Assembly (NCBI RefSeq): GCF_022647505.1
Contig: NZ_CP071409.1
Span: 682,001 to 746,000, forward strand
Length of the DNA stretch: 64,000 bases
Direction: 5' to 3'
From: [Pantoea] beijingensis
GTDB taxonomy: Bacteria; Pseudomonadota; Gammaproteobacteria; Enterobacterales; Enterobacteriaceae
Of the stretch, positions 1 through 9,676 are shown piece after piece (within the stretch, counting starts at the first letter, position 1; each line of letters opens with the position of its first letter). Under the pieces are notes generated by a model. The model ran no database searches. It had not been told where the DNA came from and saw only the letters and a program-made list of their open reading frames with translations. The translations under genes and the position numbers were made by a program.

Positions 1-1037
1 AGGCGTACGCCAGCTTTTTGTCCGGTAGCAGCAGATTGCGTATTCGCGTGGCGAATAACCAGCGGATCGGCACCGTAGCCGCCGTTCAGATAAAGTAACG
101 ACTCATTGCCCATATGTTCGATAAACAATACTTCCGCTTCAATATCCCCTTCTGCCACGCTGCACAGCTGCAGATGTTCCGGACGAATACCAACGCTAAC
201 GGCTTGGCCTACCGCTGCTTGAGAAGTTGTAATAGGAAGCGTCACGATCGCACGGTTTTCCAGTACCACGGTGCTGCGATCGCCGAGACTCTGTTGCAAT
301 ATTCCGCGGATCAAATTCATTTTGGGGGAGCCAATAAACTGTGCAACAAAAGTATTTGCAGGTCGGTTATACAGTTCAAGTGGCGAGCCGACTTGCTCAA
401 TATGTCCCTGATTCAGCACCACAATACGATCGGCTAATGTCATCGCCTCCACCTGATCGTGCGTGACATATAAGATCGTGGCGCCGATTCGCTTATGCAA
501 TGCAGCGATCTCCATGCGCATTTGTACCCGCAGTGCGGCATCCAGATTGGACAGCGGTTCATCAAACAAAAACAGGCTGGGTTCACGGACGATAGCGCGG
601 CCAATTGCCACCCGTTGGCGTTGGCCGCCCGACAGGTCTTTAGGCCGCCGGTCCAACAAATGCTCCAGCTGTAAAATATGGGCACTGTTACGCACGCGCC
701 GGTCTATTTCTGGTTTTGTCAGCTTTGCCATTTCCAGCGCAAACGCCATATTCTGGTAAACCGTCATATGGGGATAAAGTGCGTAAGATTGAAACACCAT
801 GCCGATCCCGCGCTCAGAAGGCGAATCATCATTCACCCTGATGCCATCAAGGAACATATCACCTGAGCTGATCTCTTCCAGGCCGGCGACCATACGCAGC
901 AGCGTAGATTTTCCGCAGCCGGAAGGACCAACCACCACCACGAACTCACCGCCATTAACCTGTAAATCGAGCGGCTTAATGACTTCGGATGAGCTGCCGT
1001 AACGTTTTTGTACTTTTTCGAGAACGAGCTGCACCAT
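1..1037 (-). CDS. Carbohydrate ABC importer ATPase (UgpC/MalK family), 3' end cut by window
   Basis: Cytoplasmic ATPase that powers the importer encoded by the three upstream genes. The frame stays open from the ATG at 1037 to the window edge, giving about 345 residues. Visible are Walker [10 protein letters not shown] at about residues 37-45, the LSGGQ signature, Walker B LFLFDEP with the D-loop SNLD, and a C-terminal region resembling the TOBE/OB fold of MalK and UgpC. It is the last gene of the operon, 19 nt after the second permease. The order binding protein, permease, permease, ATPase is that of ugpBAEC. The family is certain; the sugar is not determinable, and the missing end hides the last few residues. 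Confidence 0.93.
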   Translation of the reverse strand, partial: MVQLVLEKVQKRYGSSSEVIKPLDLQVNGGEFVVVVGPSGCGKSTLLRMVAGLEEISSGDMFLDGIRVNDDSPSERGIGMVFQSYALYPHMTVYQNMAFALEMAKLTKPEIDRRVRNSAHILQLEHLLDRRPKDLSGGQRQRVAIGRAIVREPSLFLFDEPLSNLDAALRVQMRMEIAALHKRIGATILYVTHDQVEAMTLADRIVVLNQGHIEQVGSPLELYNRPANTFVAQFIGSPKMNLIRGILQQSLGDRSTVVLENRAIVTLPITTSQAAVGQAVSVGIRPEHLQLCSVAEGDIEAEVLFIEHMGNESLLYLNGGYGADPLVIRHANTQSAATGQKAGVR

Positions 1038-1056
1038 CGTTTTATTTTCCCCGAAG

Positions 1057-1902
1057 TTAACCTTTAATTGCGCCGCTGGTCAGGCCGCTAACAATGCGTT
1101 TCTGAAAAATCAGAACCAACAGAATAATCGGGAGCGTCACGATCACCGACGCGGCCATGATGCTACCCCACGGTAGCTCATAGGGTGAGGCCCCCTGGAA
1201 CATGCCGATGGCAACCGGCACCGTCCGTTTATCGCCGGAGATAATAAATGTCAGGGCGAACATAAATTCGTTCCAGGCACCGATAAACGCCAGCAGCCCA
1301 GTCGTAACCAGTGCCGGTGCCATAATCGGCATAAACACCCGGCGAATAATGGTCCAGGTGCTGGCACCGTCAACGATAGCCGCTTCCTCCAGTTCTACCG
1401 GAACCGAACGCATAAAAGTCGTTAGCACCCAAACGGTGAAAGGCAACGAAAAAGTGGTGTAAGACAATACGAGTGAGCCCAGCGAGTCATACAGCCCAAG
1501 AAAACGTACCAGTTCAAACATGCCGGAGAGTACCGCTACCTGCGGGAACATCGACACGCAGAGAATGGTAAAAAGCATAAATTTTCGGCCGCGAAACGGG
1601 ATCCGCGCCAGGGCAAAAGAGGCGGTGATCGACACCAGCAGGCAGAGCGTGACGGTCAGAGTTGCGACGACCAATGAATTAACCAGACTCCGGGCGACGC
1701 CATTTTGTACCAGAGCAATGACATAGTTATTCCAGAAAAAACCATCCGGCAGATAGTGGGGCTGAAACAGGTCTTGGCCGCGACGAAACGAGGTCAAAAT
1801 GGCATAGTAAAAGGGAAAAATGCAGACCGCACAGGCAATGACGGAGGAGAACAAAATCAATAGTTTCAGGCTCCACTGGCGTTGACGGCGGCTCAGCTTC
1901 AT
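1057..1902 (-). CDS. Carbohydrate ABC importer permease (MalG/UgpE family)
   Basis: Inner-membrane permease subunit of 281 residues, the usual size for the MalG/UgpE branch. About six membrane segments are visible, the first at residues 13-35. The EAA loop that docks the ATPase is recognisable as [10 protein letters not shown] followed by a Gly about ten residues on. The ATG at 1902 overlaps the stop of the preceding permease gene (ATGA), which suggests translational coupling. It would form the channel with the other permease. The substrate is unknown. Confidence 0.92.
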   Translation of the reverse strand: MKLSRRQRQWSLKLLILFSSVIACAVCIFPFYYAILTSFRRGQDLFQPHYLPDGFFWNNYVIALVQNGVARSLVNSLVVATLTVTLCLLVSITASFALARIPFRGRKFMLFTILCVSMFPQVAVLSGMFELVRFLGLYDSLGSLVLSYTTFSLPFTVWVLTTFMRSVPVELEEAAIVDGASTWTIIRRVFMPIMAPALVTTGLLAFIGAWNEFMFALTFIISGDKRTVPVAIGMFQGASPYELPWGSIMAASVIVTLPIILLVLIFQKRIVSGLTSGAIKG

Positions 1903-2897
1903 GTGTTTTTTTCCTTCTCATTAAGACGCTGCACATAAAGGAAGCTGGCGGCGATACCGGCCACCATCATAAACACCAAAACTGAGGCGGCGGAGCCGCT
2001 GCCCATATCCTGGTAAGTCATGATCTGCTGACGGGCGTAACTGGAAACAGACATAGTGGCCTCGCTGTTTGAGGTCAGTACGTAAATCAGATCAAAAATG
2101 CGCATGGCATCCATAACTCTGAAAATAAGCGCAACAATGGCAGCAGGCATAATGAGCGGCAGGGTAATGCGACGAAATCGCTGCCATGCGCTGGCGCCGT
2201 CGACGCGTGCGGCCTCATACAGATCCGCGGGGATCAACTGCAGCGCCGCCAGCAGCATCAGGGCCATAAACGGCGTGGTTTTCCAGACATCGGCAATCAC
2301 CACCGCCCACATTGAAAGGGCGGGCTCAGCAATCCAGGCAAGATGGCTTTTCATACCAAAAATATGCATGAGCAGATTATTTACCACGCCATACTGATCG
2401 TGAAACATCCAGCCCCACATTTTGGCGCTAACAATGGTCGGGATCGCCCATGGGATTAAAATGGCTGTACGTACCAGCCCCCGGCCACGGAATGGTTGGT
2501 TCATCAACAAGGCCAGTAGCATGCCGAAAATCAGCTCAAGCGAAACGGAAATAGTGGTAAACCACAGCGTATTCCAGACAGCGTGCCACCATAAAGGATC
2601 GACCAGTACGCCAATCGTATGACCATCAACTTTCGCCCAATAATTGCTAAGGCCCACCATCTGGAAATCAGAGAGATCGTCCAGTGCGGCGTTGGTAAAG
2701 CTAAAGAAAAAAGTACGGAACAGCGGCCATCCGGCAGAGAGTATTAGCAGGATAATCGTCGGGGTAACCAGCCACCATGCCATCAGGCGGCGACGTTTAA
2801 GCCAGGATATTCTGGTTTTATTCTTACCGCCGGGCCGGATACCTGCACTGACCTGCGGTGATACCGACGAGGGGTGCAGGTGATTATGACGTTTCAT
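1899..2897 (-). CDS. Carbohydrate ABC importer permease (MalF/UgpA family)
   Basis: Inner-membrane permease of 332 residues when started at the ATG at 2897, which has GGAG six bases upstream; an in-frame TTG at 2921 would add eight residues but has no better ribosome site. A basic N-terminal cytoplasmic stretch (KTRISWLKRRR) precedes the first membrane segment. The EAA loop is visible as YEAARVDGASAWQRF. It pairs with the adjacent MalG-type subunit and overlaps its start by 4 nt. The sugar specificity cannot be read from the sequence. Confidence 0.92.
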   Translation of the reverse strand: MKRHNHLHPSSVSPQVSAGIRPGGKNKTRISWLKRRRLMAWWLVTPTIILLILSAGWPLFRTFFFSFTNAALDDLSDFQMVGLSNYWAKVDGHTIGVLVDPLWWHAVWNTLWFTTISVSLELIFGMLLALLMNQPFRGRGLVRTAILIPWAIPTIVSAKMWGWMFHDQYGVVNNLLMHIFGMKSHLAWIAEPALSMWAVVIADVWKTTPFMALMLLAALQLIPADLYEAARVDGASAWQRFRRITLPLIMPAAIVALIFRVMDAMRIFDLIYVLTSNSEATMSVSSYARQQIMTYQDMGSGSAASVLVFMMVAGIAASFLYVQRLNEKEKNT

Positions 2898-2995
2898 CAG
2901 CCACTCCGAAAAAGATAACAACCGCTGGCCTGCCAGCTTATCAACAGGCCATATAACCGGCTGGATACTTGCCGTCTTTCAGGGCTCCGGCAGGC

Positions 2996-4261
2996 TCAAC
3001 GCCATTGTTGACCCTTAATACGCTGCAGACGTTTTTCCAGGGCGACAACGGCGTTCTGGCCATTGGCATTACCGTTCAGAACCTGGAATACCTGATTGAA
3101 AATTGCGTTAGAGACTTTCGGATACTGCGCTCTGGTCGGGGTTGCCGGGCGGGCAATGGCGGCGTCAAACACTGGCGCAAACAGTGCCAGCTGAGGCGCG
3201 GTGGCCAGCACCTCTTTATCTTTGTACAGTGCCGGATTTGACGGGGTAAAGCCCATCGTTTTCAACGCCACTTTTTGCGCGTCATCATCCGCAACAATTT
3301 TTAACAGAGCATAGACTGCGGCCTTATTCTGGGTATTGGCATTGACCGACCACTGCCAGCCACCCAGCGTTGCACTGGACTCTCCTCCTTCACCCGACGG
3401 CAGTGGCATAATACCCACTTTATCTCTCAGCGGACTGTCATCCCCTTGCGATAGCTGATATGCGTAAGGCCAGTTACGCATAAATAGCGCATCACCATTC
3501 TGGAACACCGCGCGCGATTCTTCTTCTTTATAACCTAGCGCGCCTTTGGGCGTAATCTTGCCAATCCAACTGGCGGCAAGATCCAGTATTTTTGCAGCCT
3601 GTGGATTATTAATGGTGATGTTGCCCTTCTCATCGACAAAAGTGCCGCCGCCGCTGGAGTTAATCCATTCAAGGGCATTACAGGTTAACCCCTCGTACGA
3701 TTTCCCCTGAAATACCATGCCCCAGAAATTATTGCGTCCGCTCTTGCGTTCTTCATCCTGAATTTTAGTGGCAATGCGGGTGAGTTCTTCCCATGTTTTC
3801 GGCGGTTGTTCCTGATATTTTTCCAGCAAATCTTTGCGATAATAAAGCATGCCGACGTCGAGGTAGAACGGTAGCGCTTTCAGCCGCCCGTTTAAGGTAT
3901 CGTTATTCCAGGCACCTTTAAAATAGCGGTCACGGGTCTTACCAAATTCATCGGTTAAATCGAGTGTATGTTTGTCCAGCAGGCCAATCCAGATGGTATC
4001 GGATTGAAATACATCCACGGCTTTTTCATCTTTCGCCGCAAACAATTGCTGTAACAGAGCCAGTTTTTCATCGGAAGCGGCGGGGAGTTCAACAAATTCG
4101 AGCGTGTCACCGGTGGTTTTTTCGAAACGCGCTTTCACATAACTGCAGTAGTCTTTGCCGCCTGGCGAAGTCGGACATTCCATTCGTATAGTCACTGCGC
4201 TGGCATAATGGGAGAGGCTGGCGACAGCAGCAGCTAAGATACTCAATGTTAATTTTTTCAT
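2996..4261 (-). CDS. Extracellular solute-binding protein of the sugar ABC importer
   Basis: Periplasmic binding protein of 421 residues, first gene of the importer operon. The N-terminus is a Sec signal peptide: KK, a hydrophobic core, then ASA at residues 20-22 as the likely cleavage site. Two Cys (about residues 29 and 38) just after it could form a disulfide. Length and motifs such as GALGYKEEESRAVFQNGDALFMRNWPY fall in the family 1 (maltose, trehalose, glycerol-phosphate type) binding proteins. The first permease gene starts 98 nt downstream. The divergent LysR gene 171 nt away is the likely regulator. Ligand not identified. Confidence 0.9.
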   Translation of the reverse strand: MKKLTLSILAAAVASLSHYASAVTIRMECPTSPGGKDYCSYVKARFEKTTGDTLEFVELPAASDEKLALLQQLFAAKDEKAVDVFQSDTIWIGLLDKHTLDLTDEFGKTRDRYFKGAWNNDTLNGRLKALPFYLDVGMLYYRKDLLEKYQEQPPKTWEELTRIATKIQDEERKSGRNNFWGMVFQGKSYEGLTCNALEWINSSGGGTFVDEKGNITINNPQAAKILDLAASWIGKITPKGALGYKEEESRAVFQNGDALFMRNWPYAYQLSQGDDSPLRDKVGIMPLPSGEGGESSATLGGWQWSVNANTQNKAAVYALLKIVADDDAQKVALKTMGFTPSNPALYKDKEVLATAPQLALFAPVFDAAIARPATPTRAQYPKVSNAIFNQVFQVLNGNANGQNAVVALEKRLQRIKGQQWR

Positions 4262-4392
4262 TGTTTCCTCTTTTTATTTTTCCTGCCCGGCAACAAGGGG
4301 ACGTTCTGCCATAACAAAGAGAAACCCTGCGGTAAGCGGTTCGACTCGTTAACCGTAGTTAATTATGCTTACTGGTGGAAATATATATTCAC

Positions 4393-4425
4393 GGCTAAGG
4401 TATAGATGACATCTATACCTTAGCC
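4393..4425. promoter_or_regulatory. 33-bp perfect palindrome in the divergent promoter region
   Basis: Two 16-bp arms (GGCTAAGGTATAGATG and its exact complement) flank one central base. The palindrome ends 7 nt before the GTG of the LysR gene and lies about 130 nt upstream of the binding-protein gene. It contains T-N11-A type symmetry typical of LysR operators. The most likely role is an autoregulatory operator for the adjacent LysR protein; as RNA it could also form a hairpin masking the lysR ribosome site. Confidence 0.6.
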
Positions 4426-4432
4426 GGGGAAC

Positions 4433-5446
4433 GTGATCGTGGACAAATTTCTGCGCCAGTTTATTGAAGTGGCAACTTTCAACAATGTGAGTCACGCAGC
4501 AAACAAACTTTGTCTGAGCCAGCCAACGCTGACGCACAACATGAAGAAACTGGAAGAGAGCCTCGGCGTGGTGTTATTTGAGCGTCTCCCCAACGGTATT
4601 AAGCTGACGTCCTACGGCGAATTGTTGCTGGAACAGGCGAGAATGATGCAGCGTATTTATGATAATACCCTGATTAAAATGGAGATTATTAAGGTCCGCC
4701 AGGAACAAAGCCTGCGTATTGGTACCGGCCATGCCTGGTGGTTTATATTTATGAAAGCGATGTTTGTCGCGCACCGCCAGCGCTACAGCAATGCCAATAT
4801 GCATTTTGAGCTTGGCAACCATCTCTGGCTGATGGATTTACTGCTCAGTGGGGATATCGATCTGTTTATCGGCCATGAAATTGAAGGGTTAAATCCCAAA
4901 ACAGGCATGCTGTTTTTACCGTTGTTCAGTACCGTTAACAGCATTTATGCGCGGCGTGATCATCCGCTCTTTACGCTTAATCGTCCGCTCACGCTGGAGC
5001 AGTTGCTACCTTATCCTTATATGGAACTGACACCGGATGCGCTGCGCCATCAGCATCTGGTTGAGGATCTTCAACCGAAAAAGCATGAGCGGAAGCTGCT
5101 ACATTTGACCGACCGTATCCTCTATTCCGCGAATTCCATGATGGCCGCGTTGGATATGCTACAGGACTCTGATGCGGTAATGCCCTATCCGACGAGCATG
5201 GCACCCTGGTTTAGCCGCTACAACATCGCGTCATTGCCGATGACCAGAGCCAGTAAACGCGAAATGGTCGGGGTATATATCATGGCTGAGAATGCGGAAA
5301 CACCTCATATATCACAGGCCATTGCGCTAATCCGTCAGCATGTGCAACTGCATTTGCATGAGCTGGAGCGCGACCCGGAAAAAGCACCGACATCTGCAGC
5401 GAAAACATCAACCACCGGCAACGTATCGCCTCGGCGTGGACGCTGA
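4433..5446 (+). CDS. LysR-family transcriptional regulator of the sugar ABC operon
   Basis: DNA-binding regulator of 337 residues. The N-terminal helix-turn-helix is clear (FNNVSHAANKLCLSQPTLTH, then LEESLGVVLFER), followed by a type 2 periplasmic-binding-like effector domain. The start is a GTG at 4433 after GGGGA; a second in-frame GTG at 4439 is also possible. The C-terminus carries an extra charged, low-complexity tail of about 30 residues. The gene is divergent from the ABC importer operon with a perfect palindrome between them, so it probably controls that operon and itself. LysR control of a sugar importer is less common than LacI or AraC control. Confidence 0.9.
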   Translation: MIVDKFLRQFIEVATFNNVSHAANKLCLSQPTLTHNMKKLEESLGVVLFERLPNGIKLTSYGELLLEQARMMQRIYDNTLIKMEIIKVRQEQSLRIGTGHAWWFIFMKAMFVAHRQRYSNANMHFELGNHLWLMDLLLSGDIDLFIGHEIEGLNPKTGMLFLPLFSTVNSIYARRDHPLFTLNRPLTLEQLLPYPYMELTPDALRHQHLVEDLQPKKHERKLLHLTDRILYSANSMMAALDMLQDSDAVMPYPTSMAPWFSRYNIASLPMTRASKREMVGVYIMAENAETPHISQAIALIRQHVQLHLHELERDPEKAPTSAAKTSTTGNVSPRRGR

Positions 5447-5456
5447 GGTCGCACAA

Positions 5457-5476
5457 GGGCGGCCCGATAACCGCCC
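5457..5476. terminator. Possible bidirectional terminator hairpin between convergent genes
   Basis: GGGCGG and CCGCCC form a 6-bp GC stem around an 8-base loop, in the 38-nt gap between the LysR stop and the bicupin stop. There is no clear T tract on either side, so intrinsic termination is uncertain. Confidence 0.3.
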
Positions 5477-5484
5477 CCCGGTGT

Positions 5485-6708
5485 TTATCCCCCTACGATC
5501 GGCGTTTTATTCTTATTTAGCGCCTGCATAAACGTATCATCCAGTTGTAAATGCTGCTTCACTAACGCTGGCGGCGTTGAAGCCAGCCATTGATTAAGTG
5601 AAATATCTGCATAGTGATCGCTTTTGAATAGTTCCAGAAAAATCAGCGGCTTACCGCCAGTGTTTTCGATGTAGTGCCCCATAGCAAAGGGGACATAGCC
5701 CACGTCACCGGCCTGAAAATCAAAGGTTCTGGCCTGGCCGGAAGAGGCAAAGACGCCCATCCTACCTTGTCCTTCGAGATAGTACTGCCACTCATCATTG
5801 TTAGGATGCCAGTGCAATTCACGCATGGCGCCAGGCTGTAATTCCACCAGCGCGGCGGCTATCGTCTTAGAGATTTTGAAGGTTGAGGAATCCGTAATAC
5901 GCACCGTTCCTCCTTTCAGCGTAATCGGCGTTTGCGCCAGCATACGGTGGCTAAAAGCCCGCGTTGATTTCGGTGCATCGGCAATCGCATCGTGACGCAA
6001 ATCCCCCGGTGTTTTCCCGGAAAAGATGTATTCATCTTGCGGCGAGGGCAGTTTGCTAAAGGTATCCGCAGGTACGCCGAAGTTTTTTGCCAGAATGTCC
6101 GGTGGAACGTGTTTAAACCAATCACTTAACAGAAAGGTACTGTCCTCATCGAAATTTCCGCTATCGAAGGCCAGCAAAAATTCGCAGCCGTCCGGTCCTA
6201 ACCCCTGTATTGAGTGCGGCACACCGGGGGGGAAATACCACAGATCGCCTTTGCTGACATCGTCGATAAACCCACTGCCGTCAACATCAAGCGCGGTGAT
6301 ACGAGCCTTACCGTAGAGCATATACGCCCATTCACCTTCTTTATGCCAATGTAACTCGCGAATACCGCCGGTATTCAGACGCATATCCACTCCGGCGATG
6401 GTTGTGGAAATCCCCAGCTCACGCTGGGTGACCTGACGCGTCCAGCCACCGCTTCCTTTACGCACGTGCGAATCGCTAAACGAAAAACGTAGGTTTGGTA
6501 ACGTTCCGCTATCGGTCGCTGGGGGATTGACGATATCCGGGTTTTCCTTTTCGCGAAGAGAATTGTGTGGGCCAGGGTCAGTGCCACCTCGTTGGCCATT
6601 CCATGGTTGCGCTATCGGCTTTTCATGCGCATGAACTTTACCTGCGGCCAGAGCAACGGTTCCTCCGGCGGCAAAGGCCATAAAATTGCGACGGGTTATC
6701 GGATTCAT
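5485..6708 (-). CDS. Tat-exported bicupin, oxalate decarboxylase family
   Basis: Probable Mn-dependent oxalate decarboxylase (oxalate to formate and CO2), 407 residues. The ATG at 6708 is preceded by AAGGA at good spacing and begins a Tat signal (TRRNF at residues 5-9, then a hydrophobic run to about residue 27), so it is likely folded in the cytoplasm and exported. Both cupin domains keep metal ligands: His120, His122, Glu126, His165 and His299, His301, Glu306, His345. The lid that decides decarboxylase versus oxidase chemistry, SENST in the Bacillus OxdC, reads DEDST at 187-191 and retains the key Glu (188). A longer in-frame start at 6822 lacks a ribosome site and breaks the Tat signal. 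No formyl-CoA or formate gene is adjacent. Confidence 0.85.
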   Translation of the reverse strand: MNPITRRNFMAFAAGGTVALAAGKVHAHEKPIAQPWNGQRGGTDPGPHNSLREKENPDIVNPPATDSGTLPNLRFSFSDSHVRKGSGGWTRQVTQRELGISTTIAGVDMRLNTGGIRELHWHKEGEWAYMLYGKARITALDVDGSGFIDDVSKGDLWYFPPGVPHSIQGLGPDGCEFLLAFDSGNFDEDSTFLLSDWFKHVPPDILAKNFGVPADTFSKLPSPQDEYIFSGKTPGDLRHDAIADAPKSTRAFSHRMLAQTPITLKGGTVRITDSSTFKISKTIAAALVELQPGAMRELHWHPNNDEWQYYLEGQGRMGVFASSGQARTFDFQAGDVGYVPFAMGHYIENTGGKPLIFLELFKSDHYADISLNQWLASTPPALVKQHLQLDDTFMQALNKNKTPIVGG

Positions 6709-7208
6709 AGCAACGTTCCTTATGTTTACTTTGATTTTTAGTATGGGGAAGCATGCTTCAAAGCAGCAAAATGCTACGCCACATCCATATTTATTCAGAA
6801 AAAACAGCGGAAGTAAGCGCAATCAGACACGGGAGTGTAAAAAAAGATCCATCAAATTATTTTATTAAATTTATTTATGTATTGAGCCGGAGGCGTGTTT
6901 TCCATGCTGGTTAATGTTGCGTTGATGTTATTAACCTGGTTTTCGCACTAAACGGTAAAAAACGTGGAAGGACACAGTGAAAATTTTAATGGATTTGATC
7001 GCCCGGGGCGGTCGGAAGGAAATGAAGCGTTACTGCTGGTAGTAAACAGACACTAACGTAACAGGATCTGATTTTTAATACGTGCGTTTTTGCGCGCCAT
7101 CATATTGCGCCGAACGCTTTACGATATGCTAACCCTGCGTCTTTCACGAAGGTGGCAAACGTACGGAGTGTCGTTATTTGTCTTTTCAATTAGACCAAAG
7201 GATATCGT
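6709..7208. other. 500-bp intergenic region, divergent promoters
   Basis: This gap lies between the start of the bicupin gene and the start of mdcR, so it must hold the promoters of both. No coding frame with convincing composition or ribosome site is visible. The part next to the bicupin is AT-rich (about 6830-6890). I recognise no specific operator, repeat or RNA gene. Confidence 0.6.
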
Positions 7209-8159
7209 ATGAAAATTGATGTCGATATCAGCTTCCGAAAACTTGAAATATTTATGGCATTCATGATCAACGGAAATATCGCCCGAACTGCAGAAAGCCT
7301 GGGGTTAAGCGGTGTTAGCGTGCATCGCGCACTGCACTCGCTGGAAGAGAGTGTTCGCTGTCCGTTGTTCATCCATAAAGGCCGCAATCTGCAGCCGCTA
7401 CCTGCGGCGATGACGTTGCTGGAATACACGCGGGATGCGTTGTCCCTTATGGAGCGAGGCATAGAGGAAACACGGAAAAAAGCGGGCGTCGGGCAGGGGC
7501 GTATTCGCCTTGGCACCCTCTATTCTCTGACGCTGGAAACCATCCCCAAGCTGATTATGGGCATGAAATTACGCCGCCCGGAGCTGGAGATGGATTTGAC
7601 CATGGGGTCGAACGAGGTGTTATTAAGCAAGCTGGAAGATGGCCTACTGGATGCGATTATTCTCTCTGTGAGCGACAGCCAGATCGACCGCAATTATCAT
7701 GAGGTTTTGCCGCTGTTCGAGGATGATATATACCTCGCGGCACCGGTAGGCTCTGGCCTGGATAGTAGTAAGCCCGCCGACTTACGGGATTTTCGCCAGC
7801 AAAAATTTGTCTCGCTGGCAGAGGGGTTTGCCACCTATAACGGTTTCAGGGAGGCTTTTAATATTGCCGGTTTTCAACCGGATATTGTGATGCGGGTAAA
7901 CGATATTTTCTCCATGCTGAGTCTGGTTCAGGCCGGGGTGGGGTTTACCCTGTTACCCGGCCGCATGAAGAAAGTTTATGAGAACGCTGTGCAGTTGGTT
8001 CCGCTTGGGCTGCCTTACCAGATGCGACAAACGCTGGCTATCGTATTCGATCGTAACCGCGAACATGATCCAAACCTGCTGGCTCTCGCGGCTGAAGGGC
8101 GCATGTATGCACGGAAAAACGCCTTTAACGCGCCAGACGTGCCCGTTGTGCCAGCGTAA
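7209..8159 (+). CDS. mdcR: MdcR, LysR-family regulator of malonate decarboxylase genes
   Basis: LysR-type protein of 316 residues with an N-terminal helix-turn-helix (INGNIARTAESLGLSGVSVH) and a C-terminal effector-binding domain. It sits at the 3' end of the mdc operon in opposite orientation, and its last 35 nt overlap the 3' end of mdcH tail to tail, so convergent transcripts would be complementary there. In Klebsiella the equivalent regulator is MdcR, which controls mdc expression in response to malonate. Assignment rests on family plus position. Confidence 0.87.
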   Translation: MKIDVDISFRKLEIFMAFMINGNIARTAESLGLSGVSVHRALHSLEESVRCPLFIHKGRNLQPLPAAMTLLEYTRDALSLMERGIEETRKKAGVGQGRIRLGTLYSLTLETIPKLIMGMKLRRPELEMDLTMGSNEVLLSKLEDGLLDAIILSVSDSQIDRNYHEVLPLFEDDIYLAAPVGSGLDSSKPADLRDFRQQKFVSLAEGFATYNGFREAFNIAGFQPDIVMRVNDIFSMLSLVQAGVGFTLLPGRMKKVYENAVQLVPLGLPYQMRQTLAIVFDRNREHDPNLLALAAEGRMYARKNAFNAPDVPVVPA

Positions 8160-9027
8160 TGGCGAGTGGTATACCGCTTTGTTCCAGGGCGATTGCCTCT
8201 CCGTACTGAAAGGCCTGGCCTGTCAGACCGCTAAGCGTCGAACCCGGCGGCATCTCGATCGCCAGACCAACCTCACGCTCATTGGCCGCAATCATCGCCT
8301 CATGCCAGTGTACGGTACGCGCCATATTCATCGCTAAATCCTCCTGGATCCTATCGGGTTTCCATAATACGCGCCCGCTGCTGCCGCTGAGATAAGCATG
8401 AGTCGGTGGCTTAAGCTGTACGCGCTGAAAAGCGGCGAGCAGACGTGTTGCTGGTTCCTGTAATAGTGCGCAGTGGGACGGCACGCTGACCGCCAAACGG
8501 CATGTTCTGCGCGCGCCTTTTTCTCGTGCTAGCCGAGCGACGTCCGTCATCGCTTCATCGCGACCGGCGATCACCATTTGCTTTTCAGCATTGATATTGG
8601 CGAGATAACATTCACCGAGTAAGGGCTCAAGCTGTCGTTGAGTTAAGCCGATGATTACCGTCAGGCCATATCCTTGTGGCCATGCTTGCTCCATAAGATC
8701 CCCGCGTAGTGCAACCAGCCTCAGCGCGTCGTCAAATCTCAGCGCACCAGACACGACCGCGGCTGGAAAAGCGCCGATGGATAAACCACTAACAAAATCG
8801 GGCTGAATACCTTGTGCGATTAGCGTTCGGGCATATGCCACGCCGCTAATTAACAGGCAGAGCTGAACCGATCGGGTGTGGCGTAGGGCGCCTGAGGTAT
8901 CCAACTGACGCACATCTTCCTGTAATACGTCACTGGCTTGATTTAACCACGTTTCCCCATCGGGTAACGCCTGCAGCATGCCAGGCCTCTGTGCGCCCTG
9001 GCCGGGAAAAGTAAACAGTATCTTCAT
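8125..9027 (-). CDS. mdcH: MdcH, malonyl-CoA:ACP malonyltransferase of malonate decarboxylase
   Basis: Acyltransferase of 300 residues that primes malonate decarboxylase by moving an acyl group onto the MdcC carrier protein. The FabD-like motifs are present: GQGAQ at 10-14, nucleophile Ser83 in GLSIG, and catalytic His185 in SVPSHC. It is the last gene of the mdc operon, 37 nt after mdcG, with a ribosome site CAGGA upstream of the ATG. Its stop lies inside the end of the convergent mdcR. Confidence 0.92.
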   Translation of the reverse strand: MKILFTFPGQGAQRPGMLQALPDGETWLNQASDVLQEDVRQLDTSGALRHTRSVQLCLLISGVAYARTLIAQGIQPDFVSGLSIGAFPAAVVSGALRFDDALRLVALRGDLMEQAWPQGYGLTVIIGLTQRQLEPLLGECYLANINAEKQMVIAGRDEAMTDVARLAREKGARRTCRLAVSVPSHCALLQEPATRLLAAFQRVQLKPPTHAYLSGSSGRVLWKPDRIQEDLAMNMARTVHWHEAMIAANEREVGLAIEMPPGSTLSGLTGQAFQYGEAIALEQSGIPLAITLAQRARLAR

Positions 9028-9064
9028 AACTCACATCCTGAGATTATCCTCGTGATGCCATCGG

Positions 9065-9673
9065 TTAGCATGGCGACCACGGGGATGACGTTAATCGCGG
9101 TCCGTGCGGCGTTTTGAGTAAGGCGCGTCCATCCCGTAGCCATTCGACCAGCGCAAAAGCGCCAAACGGGGTGTCAACCTGGGTATCGACCCGACAGGGC
9201 AAATGACTGACAGTGTGCTGCCAGCGCGTCATCTCTTCATCCGATAAAGGGGTCGGAGCACGAATAAGCAGATCGAGATCGCTATGGCTCTGCATCACCG
9301 GCATTTCGGTTGCCAGCGCATAGCCGCAGCTACCGGTAATGCCCCAACACCACGACCAACAGTGTTGTGACAAAGTAATGGCGCTCTGTACCGGCGGTTG
9401 TGAAACGAACGGTGAGCGGAGCAGCGCCTGGAGGTCGACCAGCGTTTCGGGCGTCACCCGGCGTTGAATTGCCCCGGCGGTTGCCCATGCCGCTGCCCGC
9501 TGATCGCGTCGCAGGCCGCGAATGCCGACGGGAATCAGCCCAGCCGGGTGTGTATCGCGCCGCACCACCAGCGGCAACGAGAGATGCCACTGGTTACTGA
9601 CCCATTCGGGTAACTCACCCTGTAATGCGTGACTATCCGTTAGCCAAATGAGATCGTGTGGGCGCGGCAGCAT
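9065..9673 (-). CDS. mdcG: MdcG, phosphoribosyl-dephospho-CoA transferase (holo-ACP synthase)
   Basis: Nucleotidyltransferase of 202 residues that attaches 2'-(5''-triphosphoribosyl)-3'-dephospho-CoA to the serine of apo-MdcC. The nucleotidyltransferase motif SHSDLDLLI is visible at about 129-137, with Asp132 and Asp134 as likely metal ligands. The gene begins 3 nt after mdcF and precedes mdcH, the usual position. Length agrees with the family. Confidence 0.92.
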   Translation of the reverse strand: MLPRPHDLIWLTDSHALQGELPEWVSNQWHLSLPLVVRRDTHPAGLIPVGIRGLRRDQRAAAWATAGAIQRRVTPETLVDLQALLRSPFVSQPPVQSAITLSQHCWSWCWGITGSCGYALATEMPVMQSHSDLDLLIRAPTPLSDEEMTRWQHTVSHLPCRVDTQVDTPFGAFALVEWLRDGRALLKTPHGPRLTSSPWSPC

Positions 9674-9676
9674 GGT

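Noticed and set aside
5485..6822. Longer start for the bicupin at 6822
   Set aside because: It would place 38 residues before the Tat signal and lacks a ribosome site, whereas the ATG at 6708 has AAGGA.
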